DNA of 64,000 nt from Flavobacteriaceae bacterium UBA7302 (lineage in GTDB: Bacteria > Bacteroidota > Bacteroidia > Flavobacteriales > Flavobacteriaceae): the NCBI GenBank assembly GCA_002471825.1, contig DKQS01000011.1:62001-126000 (forward strand). The letters run 5' to 3'. A model generated the notes under the pieces. The model was not told the DNA's origin. It worked only from the letters and a program-made list of their open reading frames with translations, and ran no database searches. Numbering within the stretch: position 1 is the stretch's first letter; each line of letters opens with the position of its first letter. This document shows positions 8,651-17,018 of this stretch, piece after piece. The position numbers were made by a program, and so were the translations under genes.

Positions 8651-9898
8651 TTGAAACAAAACAAGGCTTTATCCATATTTACGCTCATCATTGCTGGTGA
8701 AGCCATATTTTTACTACCCTTCATTTTAATTCGAGTTTTTCGACCTATTATTCGAGAGGCCTTCGTTATTTCTGATTTGGAAATCGGTAAAGCACAAGCA
8801 TTGTACGGAGTCATGGCGATGATTTCCTATGTTTTCGGAGGATTTTTTGCCGATAAGCTGGAGGCAAGGAAGCTACTTTCCATTTCTCTTATCCTTACGG
8901 CATTAGGCGGACTATGGATGTTGAGCATTCCTTCTTTTGAGAGCTTACGATTGTTATACGGATTTTGGGGTGTTTCGACCATCCTACTCTTTTGGGCGGC
9001 CCTAATTAAAGCAACAAGACTCTGGGGAAATGCCAGCAATCAGGGATTGTCATTCGGACTCTTAGATGGTGGTCGTGGTGCTTTTGCAGCACTGATCGCC
9101 ACCTTCGGAGCCTTCATCCCTGGATTGTTTTTTCCTGATGATGGCACCCAAATAACCTATGACGAAAAGGTAACCACCATTCAGTACATCATCGGTTTTG
9201 TGACCATCATTGTGAGTACCGTGGCTATTTTCGTTTGGTTTATTGTTCCAAAGGCAGAATCAGATTCCCAAGAAACCGCTCCACTATTCGATATTAAGAA
9301 AGTAGGAGAACTCATCAAACAACCCAAGGTTATTTTTCATATGATCATTATTGTATGCGCTTATTCCGCTTACAAAATCACGGATGTTTATTCGACCTAT
9401 GCAAAAGACGTATGGGACTACTCACTTGAAGAAGCTTCATTTTTTGGAGTTTTGATTCAATGGATTCGGCCGATCGCAGCCATCTCCATCGGTTGGATTG
9501 CTGACAAATACCTTCCGTCCAAATTGATTCTTTGGAGTTTTATCGTCATGGGTGTTTTCTCATCACTTTTGGGATTTGGCTTATTGGACGGACTCCCTAT
9601 TGCAATGTCAATCATGGCTTTTATCCTGATGGTAATTGGCACCTACTCCCTACGGGGATTGTATTTTGCCATTATTGAAGAGGCAAAAATCCCCATCGCC
9701 ATAACTGGAACCTTAGTAGGCATTATATCATTTATCGGATATACACCAGATATTTTTATGTCACTGCTTTCAGGTTATATGTTGGGAGAAGACCCAACCG
9801 TTGTTGATTACCAACATCTCTTTCAGATCTTTACCCTATTCCCATTGATTGGATTGATAACCACAATTGGATTCCGAAAGACTATTCGTAGAAACTAA
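8651..9898 (+). CDS. MFS transporter (YihN/YqcE-like)
   Basis: A 415-residue carrier with about 12 hydrophobic helices split by a central loop (KAESDSQETAPLFDIKKVGE, about residues 200-220). The segment FWGVSTILLFWAALIKATRLWG and the following FGLLDGGRG are characteristic of the YihN/YqcE branch of the major facilitator superfamily. The start is a TTG at 8651; no ATG lies near the first helix. It is directly downstream of the 2-hydroxyacid dehydrogenase, so a role in importing that enzyme's substrate is a reasonable guess. It converges on valS with a shared terminator. Confidence 0.85.
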   Translation: MKQNKALSIFTLIIAGEAIFLLPFILIRVFRPIIREAFVISDLEIGKAQALYGVMAMISYVFGGFFADKLEARKLLSISLILTALGGLWMLSIPSFESLRLLYGFWGVSTILLFWAALIKATRLWGNASNQGLSFGLLDGGRGAFAALIATFGAFIPGLFFPDDGTQITYDEKVTTIQYIIGFVTIIVSTVAIFVWFIVPKAESDSQETAPLFDIKKVGELIKQPKVIFHMIIIVCAYSAYKITDVYSTYAKDVWDYSLEEASFFGVLIQWIRPIAAISIGWIADKYLPSKLILWSFIVMGVFSSLLGFGLLDGLPIAMSIMAFILMVIGTYSLRGLYFAIIEEAKIPIAITGTLVGIISFIGYTPDIFMSLLSGYMLGEDPTVVDYQHLFQIFTLFPLIGLITTIGFRKTIRRN

Positions 9899-9926
9899 AA
9901 AAAGAGAAGTGTTACCTTCTCTTTCT
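9896..9926. terminator. Bidirectional terminator between the MFS gene and valS
   Basis: A 9-bp perfect stem (9901-9909 AAAGAGAAG with 9916-9924 CTTCTCTTT) has a 6-nt loop. An A-run lies on its left and T-rich sequence on its right, so it can serve both converging genes. Confidence 0.7.
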
Positions 9927-9928
9927 CT

Positions 9929-12562
9929 TTATTGTAAGCTTGCTAAACTTTGTTTGATGGTTTCAATTTTAGCAAGGGTATCTGCTTCTTTCTTTTTTTC
10001 AAGGGCCACTACTTGTTCGGGCGCATTGCTCACAAAACGTTCGTTCGATAATTTCTTTTGAATACCTTTTAGGAAGCCTTCTGCTCGTTGCAACTCTTTG
10101 TTCAGTTTTTCAATTTCTTCCTCAACATTGATGTTATCAAGCGAAATAGGAACAAAATATTCGTTCGACTTCACTCGGAAAGTCGCCCCGTCAATCTTTT
10201 CTGAAACGTAAGAAATACTCGATGCATTGGTCAACTTGGAGATTACGGAATCGAATTCTTTAGAAACACCCTCATTGTTCATTACAGAAACCGAAATCGC
10301 TTTTTTAAAGGCGATATTCTTTTCTTTTCTGATGGTTCTTAATCCGGATACCACATCCGTCGCGAATCCAAATGAATTGATAAAAGATTCATCAAAAGAT
10401 TTCATTTTAGGATAGGAAGCGATGATTAAAGCATCTTCTGGTTTTCTTTCTTCGATGTATTGCCAAATCTCCTCCGTTAAAAATGGCATGAAAGGATGCA
10501 ATATCTTAAGATTGTTTTCAAACAATCGAATAATTTCGTTGTAGGTTTTCTCATCAATTGGTTGACCGTAAGCTGGCTTTACAATCTCTAACAACCATGA
10601 ACAGAATTCATCCCAAACTAGTTTGTAAATGGCCATTAAGGCGTCCGACAAACGGTATTTGCTGTAGTGATCTTCAATCTGGGACAATACCTGTTGGAAA
10701 CGGTTTTCATACCATTGCAAACCGATTTTAGATACCTCAGGTTGCTCAATGGATTTGTCAATTTCCCATCCTTTTACCAGACGGAAGGCATTCCAAATTT
10801 TGTTGGCAAACTGCTTTCCTTGCTGACAAAGACTTTCATCAAACAAAAGATCATTCCCAGCGGCACTAGAAAGTAAGAGTCCCACACGAACTCCGTCGGC
10901 ACCAAAATCTTTGATCAATTTCAAAGCATCTGGTGAATTCCCTAAGGATTTCGACATTTTTCTTCGTTGTTTATCACGCACCAAACCGGTTAAATAAACA
11001 TTCTCAAAAGGTCTTTGATTCTTGAACTCATAACCGGCAATAATCATACGTGCCACCCAGAAAAAGAGGATATCTGGTCCAGTTACCAAATCGTTGGTAG
11101 GATAGTAATATTGAATTTCTTCGTTATCTGGATTGCGAATACCGTCAAACACAGAAATAGGCCACAACCAAGAAGAGAACCAAGTATCTAAGGCATCTGG
11201 ATCCTGATTCAAGTCTTCAATACCAAGTTTTGAATTTTGAGTTTTTTCTTTAGCAAGCTCTAAGGCTTCTTCTTTCGATGCGGCAACTACAAAATCATTC
11301 TTACCATCACCATAGTAATAAGCAGGTATTTGCTGTCCCCACCATAATTGACGAGAAATATTCCAATCGCGAATATTCTCCATCCAATGGCGGTACGTAT
11401 TTTCAAATTTCTTTGGGAATAGCTTTACATCCCCTGATTCTAAAACGGATTCAAGGGCTGGTTTCACCAAATCCTCCATTTTCAAAAACCATTGATCGGA
11501 AAGTCTAGGCTCAATTACCGCCTTGGTCCGTTCTGAAGTGCCAACTTTATTGGTATGCTGTTCGATTTTTACCAAAAATCCTTTGGCCTCCAATTCTTTA
11601 GAAATCTCTTTTCGAACTACAAATCGGTCTTTCCCTTCGTAATGCAATCCATAAGAATTCAGCGTTGCATCCGGATTGAAAATATCGATCACTTCTAGAT
11701 TGTGCTTTTCACCCAATACTTTATCATTCTCATCATGAGCTGGAGTTACTTTCAAGCATCCCGTACCGAATTCGACATCTACATATTCATCTTCAATAAT
11801 TGGAATCACTCGATTGCACAATGGAACAATGGCCTTTTTCCCTCTTAAATGGGTAAAGCGTTCGTCATTCGGATTGATACAAATAGCCGTATCACCCAAA
11901 ATAGTTTCAGGCCGTGTGGTGGCGATGGTTACTTTTTCATCAGAACCTTCGATTTGATATTGCAGGTAATACAAATTCCCTTGCTTCTCTTCATAAATTA
12001 CCTCTTCGTCAGACAAGGTAGTTTGTGCTTCAGGATCCCAATTGACCATACGATAGCCACGGTAAATCAATCCCTTGTTGTACAAATCAACAAAGACATT
12101 GATTACGGCCTCGGACATATCTGCATCCATGGTGAACTTGGTACGTTCCCAATCACAAGAGGCACCTAACTTCTTCAATTGCTCTAAAATGATGCCCCCA
12201 TACTTGTTCTTCCAATCCCAAGCGTGCTCTAAGAATTCTTCTCTAGTAAGATCGTTTTTATCAATTCCCTGTTCCTTAAGCTTGGCCACAACCTTTGCTT
12301 CAGTCGCGATAGATGCGTGGTCCATTCCTGGAACCCAACATGCATTTTTCCCCAACAATCGAGCGCGTCGAATCAGTACATCTTGAATGGTATTGTTCAA
12401 CATATGTCCCATGTGCAACACTCCGGTCACGTTTGGTGGCGGAATTACAATGGTGTAAGGTTCTCTATCGTCAACTTCTGAATGAAAATAATCGTGTTTC
12501 ATCCAGTAATCATACCATTTGTCTTCTACTAAACTAGCATCGTACTTTGAAGGAATATTCAT
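9929..12562 (-). CDS. valS: Valyl-tRNA synthetase
   Basis: An 877-residue class I aminoacyl-tRNA synthetase charging tRNA-Val. The HIGH motif appears as HMGH (residues 50-53) in PPPNVTGVLHMGHM, and KMSKS is exact in DKQRRKMSKSLGNSPD. The CP1 editing domain (ATTRPETILGDTAI) and the C-terminal coiled coil (VEEEIEKLNKELQRAEGFLK onward) are present, so the gene is full length. The ATG at 12562 is preferred over a TTG four codons upstream. It is transcribed alone and divergently from the DUF1573 gene. Confidence 0.97.
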   Translation of the reverse strand: MNIPSKYDASLVEDKWYDYWMKHDYFHSEVDDREPYTIVIPPPNVTGVLHMGHMLNNTIQDVLIRRARLLGKNACWVPGMDHASIATEAKVVAKLKEQGIDKNDLTREEFLEHAWDWKNKYGGIILEQLKKLGASCDWERTKFTMDADMSEAVINVFVDLYNKGLIYRGYRMVNWDPEAQTTLSDEEVIYEEKQGNLYYLQYQIEGSDEKVTIATTRPETILGDTAICINPNDERFTHLRGKKAIVPLCNRVIPIIEDEYVDVEFGTGCLKVTPAHDENDKVLGEKHNLEVIDIFNPDATLNSYGLHYEGKDRFVVRKEISKELEAKGFLVKIEQHTNKVGTSERTKAVIEPRLSDQWFLKMEDLVKPALESVLESGDVKLFPKKFENTYRHWMENIRDWNISRQLWWGQQIPAYYYGDGKNDFVVAASKEEALELAKEKTQNSKLGIEDLNQDPDALDTWFSSWLWPISVFDGIRNPDNEEIQYYYPTNDLVTGPDILFFWVARMIIAGYEFKNQRPFENVYLTGLVRDKQRRKMSKSLGNSPDALKLIKDFGADGVRVGLLLSSAAGNDLLFDESLCQQGKQFANKIWNAFRLVKGWEIDKSIEQPEVSKIGLQWYENRFQQVLSQIEDHYSKYRLSDALMAIYKLVWDEFCSWLLEIVKPAYGQPIDEKTYNEIIRLFENNLKILHPFMPFLTEEIWQYIEERKPEDALIIASYPKMKSFDESFINSFGFATDVVSGLRTIRKEKNIAFKKAISVSVMNNEGVSKEFDSVISKLTNASSISYVSEKIDGATFRVKSNEYFVPISLDNINVEEEIEKLNKELQRAEGFLKGIQKKLSNERFVSNAPEQVVALEKKKEADTLAKIETIKQSLASLQ

Positions 12563-12592
12563 GCTTTGGAACAAGTTTTGCTATATAGTTGG

Positions 12593-12600
12593 CAAAAATA
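12593..12600 (-). promoter_or_regulatory. -7 element for valS
   Basis: TATTTTTG on the minus strand matches TAnnTTTG and would give a leader of about 25 bases to the ATG at 12562. No TTG is seen at the usual distance upstream. Confidence 0.45.
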
Positions 12601-12684
12601 CAATTATCTAATTTTTAGGAGATAATTGGATACAAATTTTTTAAAAATATTTGGATGTAGTAACTTTACACAAAATAACTGATC

Positions 12685-13092
12685 ATGAGAAAATTATACG
12701 TTTTTTTAGCACTTGTTTTTATCGGCACAGGAATTACTGCTCAGGATTTTAAATTCGAAAAAGATGTTATCAACTACGGACAGGTAGAGCAGAACTCAAA
12801 CGGTGAACGAACTTTTGTTTTCACCAACGTAGGAAAAGCGCCGTTAATTATTAAAAATGTTCAGTCTACTTGTGGTTGCACAGTGCCTAAAAAACCAGAA
12901 AAGCCAATCATGCCAGGTGAAAAAGGAGAAATTAAAGTTTCTTATGACACCAAGCGCTTGGGCGGATTCTCAAAATCAATTATAATCTACTCCAATGCCT
13001 TAGCAGGAAGAAAAGTGATAAAAATTCGCGGTTCTGTAATGAAGCCTGAGGCCGTGAAGCTTGAGAAGAAAAAGAGCTTGTTACACAACTAA
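12685..13092 (+). CDS. Secreted DUF1573 protein
   Basis: A 135-residue protein with a signal peptide (MRKLYVFLALVFIGTGITAQ) and one DUF1573 Ig-like domain. The diagnostic NVGKAPLIIKNVQSTCGCTVP segment carries the conserved CGC, followed by the beta-strand GEKGEIKVSYDTKRLGGF. DUF1573 proteins are abundant periplasmic or surface proteins in Bacteroidota; the function is unknown and the CGC pair may form a disulfide or bind metal. It converges on the PDZ-protease gene, and the stop codons interlock in CTAA. A second DUF1573 gene lies at 39783-40310. Confidence 0.88.
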   Translation: MRKLYVFLALVFIGTGITAQDFKFEKDVINYGQVEQNSNGERTFVFTNVGKAPLIIKNVQSTCGCTVPKKPEKPIMPGEKGEIKVSYDTKRLGGFSKSIIIYSNALAGRKVIKIRGSVMKPEAVKLEKKKSLLHN

Positions 13093-14438
13093 ACTCTTCT
13101 TTCTAAATAAAATTCGAATCGCATTCGCTGTCCATCACGTTCAATGAGCAATCGAATTTTTTTATTAGCCCTTTCTTGAAATTTATACAGTATTTGGCCG
13201 AGCTTTAACTCGTAGGAAGGTCGATTATTGATTCGTATGATCACGTCACCTGATTTTAATCCGGCTCGGTCTGCTGGTGATCCTTCCACCACGTTCTTAA
13301 TCCGGAAGGAAGATTTGAATTTATAGGAAAAGCTCGAAACAAATCGTACAGAGTTATTATTCGGAATACTCTGGTTGTATGGGTCTTTAATTTCGGCCAT
13401 ATTCTCTTCACGTACCAATATTTTTCCGCTGTACACCACATCCAATCCGCTCATGTTATAGTTGAAGTCTCTCGAGAAATTCGCATTCTTTTTCAAGATC
13501 ATTCGCTTGTTGGGATAATCCATCCAGACGGTAAATCGTTTTAAAATCTCGCCTCCAATACTCCCGTTTCTTTCCGTAAATCGACGGGCATTTTTGGTTG
13601 TGACGGTATCCAGATAAGACACCGTTGGATACTTTAGTTTGAAGTTTGCCAGTGAAAAGGCTTTGATACGGCTTCGTTTCCCATAAATGGTTCCACTAAG
13701 GCCTTCACCTAAAATATCTCTAAAGTACTTCTCAGGAGTTTTGATTTCTGGTTTGGTGTCTTCAAAGAGCCATATGGCATCGGATCCTCCGGTGTCGATA
13801 AGAAGTTTGACATCAGTTGTTGTCTGAAGGCTATCATTCAACTCGACTTCCCCTTTGATAAAGGGTTTGTTTCTAAAAAACTGTAGTGGCAGTGTTTCGC
13901 ATTTCCTACAGGGATCTTTGTCGTAAAACTTAGGATTGTAGAAGTCGATGCGACGGTTTTTATAATTGATCTTCACGATAAAATTTCGAAATAGACTATA
14001 CCCAATGATGCCGTGAATGGTTTTCCCCATTTTACCCGATAAATCGAAATAATCTTTCAATATCACATATACGTTCTCATTTCTGTTGACCAAATCACCT
14101 ACTCTAAAATTGTTGTTTTTGGAAATCAGTGCATCTACAATACGATCACCTCCCAACCCGCGCAATTCAACCGTTTTGACATTATTAAGACCTACGCTAT
14201 CGTTTTTTGACAAATTAAAGAGGATGGTTTTATTGACACCGCTATCGAGAATAAAGGATAGTTTTTTCCCATTCAATTCCACCGGAAGGATAATGAGATT
14301 GTTAATCAACTGGAATTTAACTCGTTGTCTTTTTTGATTCGGATTGTCAAACTTGAACGAATACTGACCGAATAAAAACGAGGTAAAAAACAAGCCAAAA
14401 AAGACTGATAATAACAGCTTATTCTTAGTGTCAATCAT
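13089..14438 (-). CDS. Secreted aspartyl protease (retropepsin-like) with C-terminal PDZ domain
   Basis: A 449-residue protein with a signal peptide (residues 1-25). It has two clan-AA aspartyl protease lobes in one chain: FILDSGVNK (Asp65-Ser-Gly) and LLIDTGGSD (Asp215-Thr-Gly), each followed by a hydrophobic-Gly flap-type segment (IIGYSLF and GGEILKRF). A PDZ domain fills the C-terminus (EGSPADRAGLKSGDVIIRINN). The first lobe has Ser where Thr is usual, which is tolerated in active enzymes. The substrate is unknown; the PDZ domain suggests recognition of protein C-termini in the periplasm. It is a single gene, divergent from the aminotransferase. Confidence 0.87.
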   Translation of the reverse strand: MIDTKNKLLLSVFFGLFFTSFLFGQYSFKFDNPNQKRQRVKFQLINNLIILPVELNGKKLSFILDSGVNKTILFNLSKNDSVGLNNVKTVELRGLGGDRIVDALISKNNNFRVGDLVNRNENVYVILKDYFDLSGKMGKTIHGIIGYSLFRNFIVKINYKNRRIDFYNPKFYDKDPCRKCETLPLQFFRNKPFIKGEVELNDSLQTTTDVKLLIDTGGSDAIWLFEDTKPEIKTPEKYFRDILGEGLSGTIYGKRSRIKAFSLANFKLKYPTVSYLDTVTTKNARRFTERNGSIGGEILKRFTVWMDYPNKRMILKKNANFSRDFNYNMSGLDVVYSGKILVREENMAEIKDPYNQSIPNNNSVRFVSSFSYKFKSSFRIKNVVEGSPADRAGLKSGDVIIRINNRPSYELKLGQILYKFQERANKKIRLLIERDGQRMRFEFYLERRV

Positions 14439-14571
14439 ATAAAATGAAGGTACGAATTCTTCTTTAAGGTAGTAATTTTTTAGTAAATCTTTAACCTTTG
14501 AAAAACAGTAAATTTTACCAAGTTAAAATCAAATTTATTTCAGAAATTTGTTGCACAAACTTTACTCAAAA

Positions 14572-15762
14572 ATGCCAGATATTTCACTTAAAGGGAAATT
14601 AATGCCCGAATCTCCAATTCGTAAATTGGTACCTTATTCGGAAGCCGCTTATAAGAAAGGAAAAAAAGTCTATCATTTAAATATTGGTCAGCCCGACATC
14701 AAAACTCCGGAAGCTGCTTTAAAGGCCATATCCGATCATCAGATTGATGTCTTGGCCTATGCGCGTTCTGAAGGTTCTGAGGAATACAGAAAAAAGCTTG
14801 CCGCATATTATGCAAAACATGATATTGATGTTAGCCACGATCAAATCATTGCAACCACAGGTGGTTCTGAGGCTTTATTATTTGTTTTTGGATCAATCAT
14901 GGATGCTGACGATGAAGTAATTATTCCAGAACCTTTCTATGCCAATTACAATGGTTTTTCTGTAGCATCTGGCGTTAAAGTTGTACCAGTAATTTCTAAA
15001 ATTGAAGACAACTTTGCCTTGCCTCCAATTGAAGAGTTTGAAAAATTAATTACGCCAAAAACAAAGGCGATATTAATTTGTAATCCAGGAAATCCGACAG
15101 GATATTTATATAGTAAAGAGGAAATTCAAAAGCTTTCAAAGATTGTTCAGAAACACAACTTGTTTTTGATTGCCGATGAAGTGTATCGCGAATTTGCCTA
15201 TGATGGCATTGAGCATTATTCCATACTTCAAGAGGAAGCTTTGAAAGATCATGCGATTATCATCGATTCGGTTTCGAAACGCTACAGCATGTGTGGAGCT
15301 CGAATTGGATGTTTGGTTTCCAGAAATCAAGAAGTTATTTCTACGGCATTGAAATTTGCCCAAGCACGATTGAGTCCACCAACACTGGCCTTAATGGCCG
15401 CTGAGGCAGCACTAGAAACGCCGCAATCTTATTTTGATGATGTAAAAACAGAATACATCAAACGCCGCAATCTATTGATTGAAGGACTAGAGAAAATAGA
15501 AGGTGTTAGAGTGGCCAAACCAAATGGAGCTTTCTACTGTATCGCCGAATTACCAGTTAAAAATTCCGATCATTTTGCTCAATGGTTGTTAGAGTCCTTC
15601 GATGTGGATGGAGAAACCATCATGGTAGCTCCTGCAGCGGGGTTCTATTCGACAAAAGGCGAAGGCTTAAATCAGATTCGAATTGCTTATGTCTTAAATG
15701 AGGAAAGCCTTAAAAAGGCCATCAACATTTTAGAACAAGCACTTAAAGTATACCAAGACTAA
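14572..15762 (+). CDS. Class I/II PLP-dependent aminotransferase (aspartate aminotransferase-like)
   Basis: A 396-residue fold-type I transaminase. Visible motifs: NPGNPTG (171-177), DEVYREF (from 202) and the Schiff-base Lys236 in SVSKRYSMCGARIG. The substrate-carboxylate Arg is expected in QIRIAY near the end. The ATG at 14572 is used; a TTG eight codons upstream is an unlikely start. The family uses aspartate, alanine or aromatic amino acids with 2-oxoglutarate; sequence alone does not fix the donor. The murB start codon follows the stop directly, so the two are probably co-translated. Confidence 0.9.
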   Translation: MPDISLKGKLMPESPIRKLVPYSEAAYKKGKKVYHLNIGQPDIKTPEAALKAISDHQIDVLAYARSEGSEEYRKKLAAYYAKHDIDVSHDQIIATTGGSEALLFVFGSIMDADDEVIIPEPFYANYNGFSVASGVKVVPVISKIEDNFALPPIEEFEKLITPKTKAILICNPGNPTGYLYSKEEIQKLSKIVQKHNLFLIADEVYREFAYDGIEHYSILQEEALKDHAIIIDSVSKRYSMCGARIGCLVSRNQEVISTALKFAQARLSPPTLALMAAEAALETPQSYFDDVKTEYIKRRNLLIEGLEKIEGVRVAKPNGAFYCIAELPVKNSDHFAQWLLESFDVDGETIMVAPAAGFYSTKGEGLNQIRIAYVLNEESLKKAINILEQALKVYQD

Positions 15763-16770
15763 TTGAAATTTCAATCAAACTTCTCACTCAAAAACTACAA
15801 TACCTTTGGTATTGATGTGAAGGCAAAACGTTTTATATCGGTTGCTAGTGAAGCGGAATTGATTGAATTGTTGGAAACCGAGAAGGATATTTTCCTGATC
15901 TCGGGCGGCAGCAACATGCTCCTAACCAAAGATGTTGAAAAAACCACCGTTCATATTGATATAAAGGGAGTTACAAGCAACAATATTGATGAAAACTCGG
16001 TAGAAGTAGCAGTCAAAGCCGGTGAAAATTGGCACGACTTTGTGCTCTGGTGTGTTGCTCAAAATTATGGGGGACTCGAAAACCTATCTTTAATTCCAGG
16101 TAATGTAGGCACCTGCCCTATTCAAAATATTGGAGCCTATGGTGTTGAAGTCAAAGATGTCATTTCCTATGTAAAAGCCGTCCATATTGAAACCTTGAAA
16201 TTCAGGACTTTTTCGAATGAGGAATGCGAATTCGGTTATCGAAATTCCATCTTTAAAAACGAATTGAAAGGACAGTTCATTATTACTGAAGTAGGCTTCG
16301 TATTGTCCCGGCAGAATCATCAATTGAACACCTCCTATGGCGCTATCAATCAGCAATTGGTTGAAAACGGAATTAACCAACCCAATATCAAAGATATTTC
16401 GGAAGCCGTAATTGCAATTAGGAGTTCCAAATTACCAGATCCAAAGGAAATTGGGAACAGCGGAAGCTTTTTTAAAAACCCAGTGATTTCCATGGCGCAC
16501 TTTCAAAGGCTCCAATCTGAATATCCCGAAATACCAAATTATCCGATGAATGCCGAACAAATTAAAGTTCCTGCAGGGTGGTTGATTGAGAAAGCCGGAT
16601 TTAAGGGCCAACGATTTGGTGATGCAGGCGTTCACGAAAGACAAGCCTTGGTATTGGTAAACCACGGCAATGCCACTGGAGCTGAAGTGTATGACTTGGC
16701 TTGTAAGATTCAGAATACCATTGAAAAAGACTTCCAAATTAGACTTGAAATGGAAGTAAATATTTTTTAG
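15763..16770 (+). CDS. murB: UDP-N-acetylenolpyruvoylglucosamine reductase
   Basis: A 335-residue FAD enzyme that reduces UDP-GlcNAc-enolpyruvate to UDP-MurNAc in the cytoplasm, an early peptidoglycan step. It shows the N-terminal MurB signature NYNTFGIDVKAK, the FAD-binding FLISGGSNML and LSLIPGNVGTCPIQNIGAYG, and the proton-donor Ser in GNSGSFFKNP. The insertion between domains and the overall length fit type I MurB. The start is a TTG at 15763 immediately after the aminotransferase stop; the next in-frame Met would delete the NTF motif. Confidence 0.96.
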   Translation: MKFQSNFSLKNYNTFGIDVKAKRFISVASEAELIELLETEKDIFLISGGSNMLLTKDVEKTTVHIDIKGVTSNNIDENSVEVAVKAGENWHDFVLWCVAQNYGGLENLSLIPGNVGTCPIQNIGAYGVEVKDVISYVKAVHIETLKFRTFSNEECEFGYRNSIFKNELKGQFIITEVGFVLSRQNHQLNTSYGAINQQLVENGINQPNIKDISEAVIAIRSSKLPDPKEIGNSGSFFKNPVISMAHFQRLQSEYPEIPNYPMNAEQIKVPAGWLIEKAGFKGQRFGDAGVHERQALVLVNHGNATGAEVYDLACKIQNTIEKDFQIRLEMEVNIF

Positions 16771-16776
16771 ATTGAT

Positions 16777-16784
16777 TATCTTTG
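16777..16784 (+). promoter_or_regulatory. Possible -7 element before the Cys-rich membrane protein gene
   Basis: TATCTTTG matches TAnnTTTG and lies 16 bases before the ATG at 16801. No -33 TTG is found at the usual spacing. Confidence 0.35.
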
Positions 16785-16800
16785 TGGCAGATTTGAAATT

Positions 16801-17004
16801 ATGAAATTATTCTTACTTACATTAGGTCTTTTGGGAATTGGAATCGCTGGAATTGCCATCAAAATTTGGGCAAAAAAAGACGGTGAATTTGCAGGAACAT
16901 GCGCGAGTCAGAATCCTATGTTAAATCAAAATGGAGAAGCTTGCGGGTTTTGTGGAAAAACACCTGACCAGTTCGATACTTGTGCAGAACCTAGTCATAA
17001 ATAA
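16801..17004 (+). CDS. Small Cys-rich membrane protein (NqrM/DUF539-like layout)
   Basis: A 67-residue protein with one N-terminal transmembrane helix (residues 3-23), then KIWAKKDGEFAGTC and a Cys-rich tail with CGFC and a further Cys (four to five cysteines in total, spaced across residues 34-62). The layout of a single helix, a Lys/Gly linker and an SC/TC-type start of a Cys cluster resembles the Na+-NQR maturation factor NqrM, which delivers iron. No nqr genes are in view, so this is only a suggestion. It lies between murB and a glycosyltransferase. Confidence 0.75.
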   Translation: MKLFLLTLGLLGIGIAGIAIKIWAKKDGEFAGTCASQNPMLNQNGEACGFCGKTPDQFDTCAEPSHK

Positions 17005-17018
17005 TCTCTACCTCACCC

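Noticed and set aside
11849..12386. Plus-strand frames of 103-106 codons inside valS
   Set aside because: Antisense to the conserved valS catalytic and editing domains; no motif or start context supports them.
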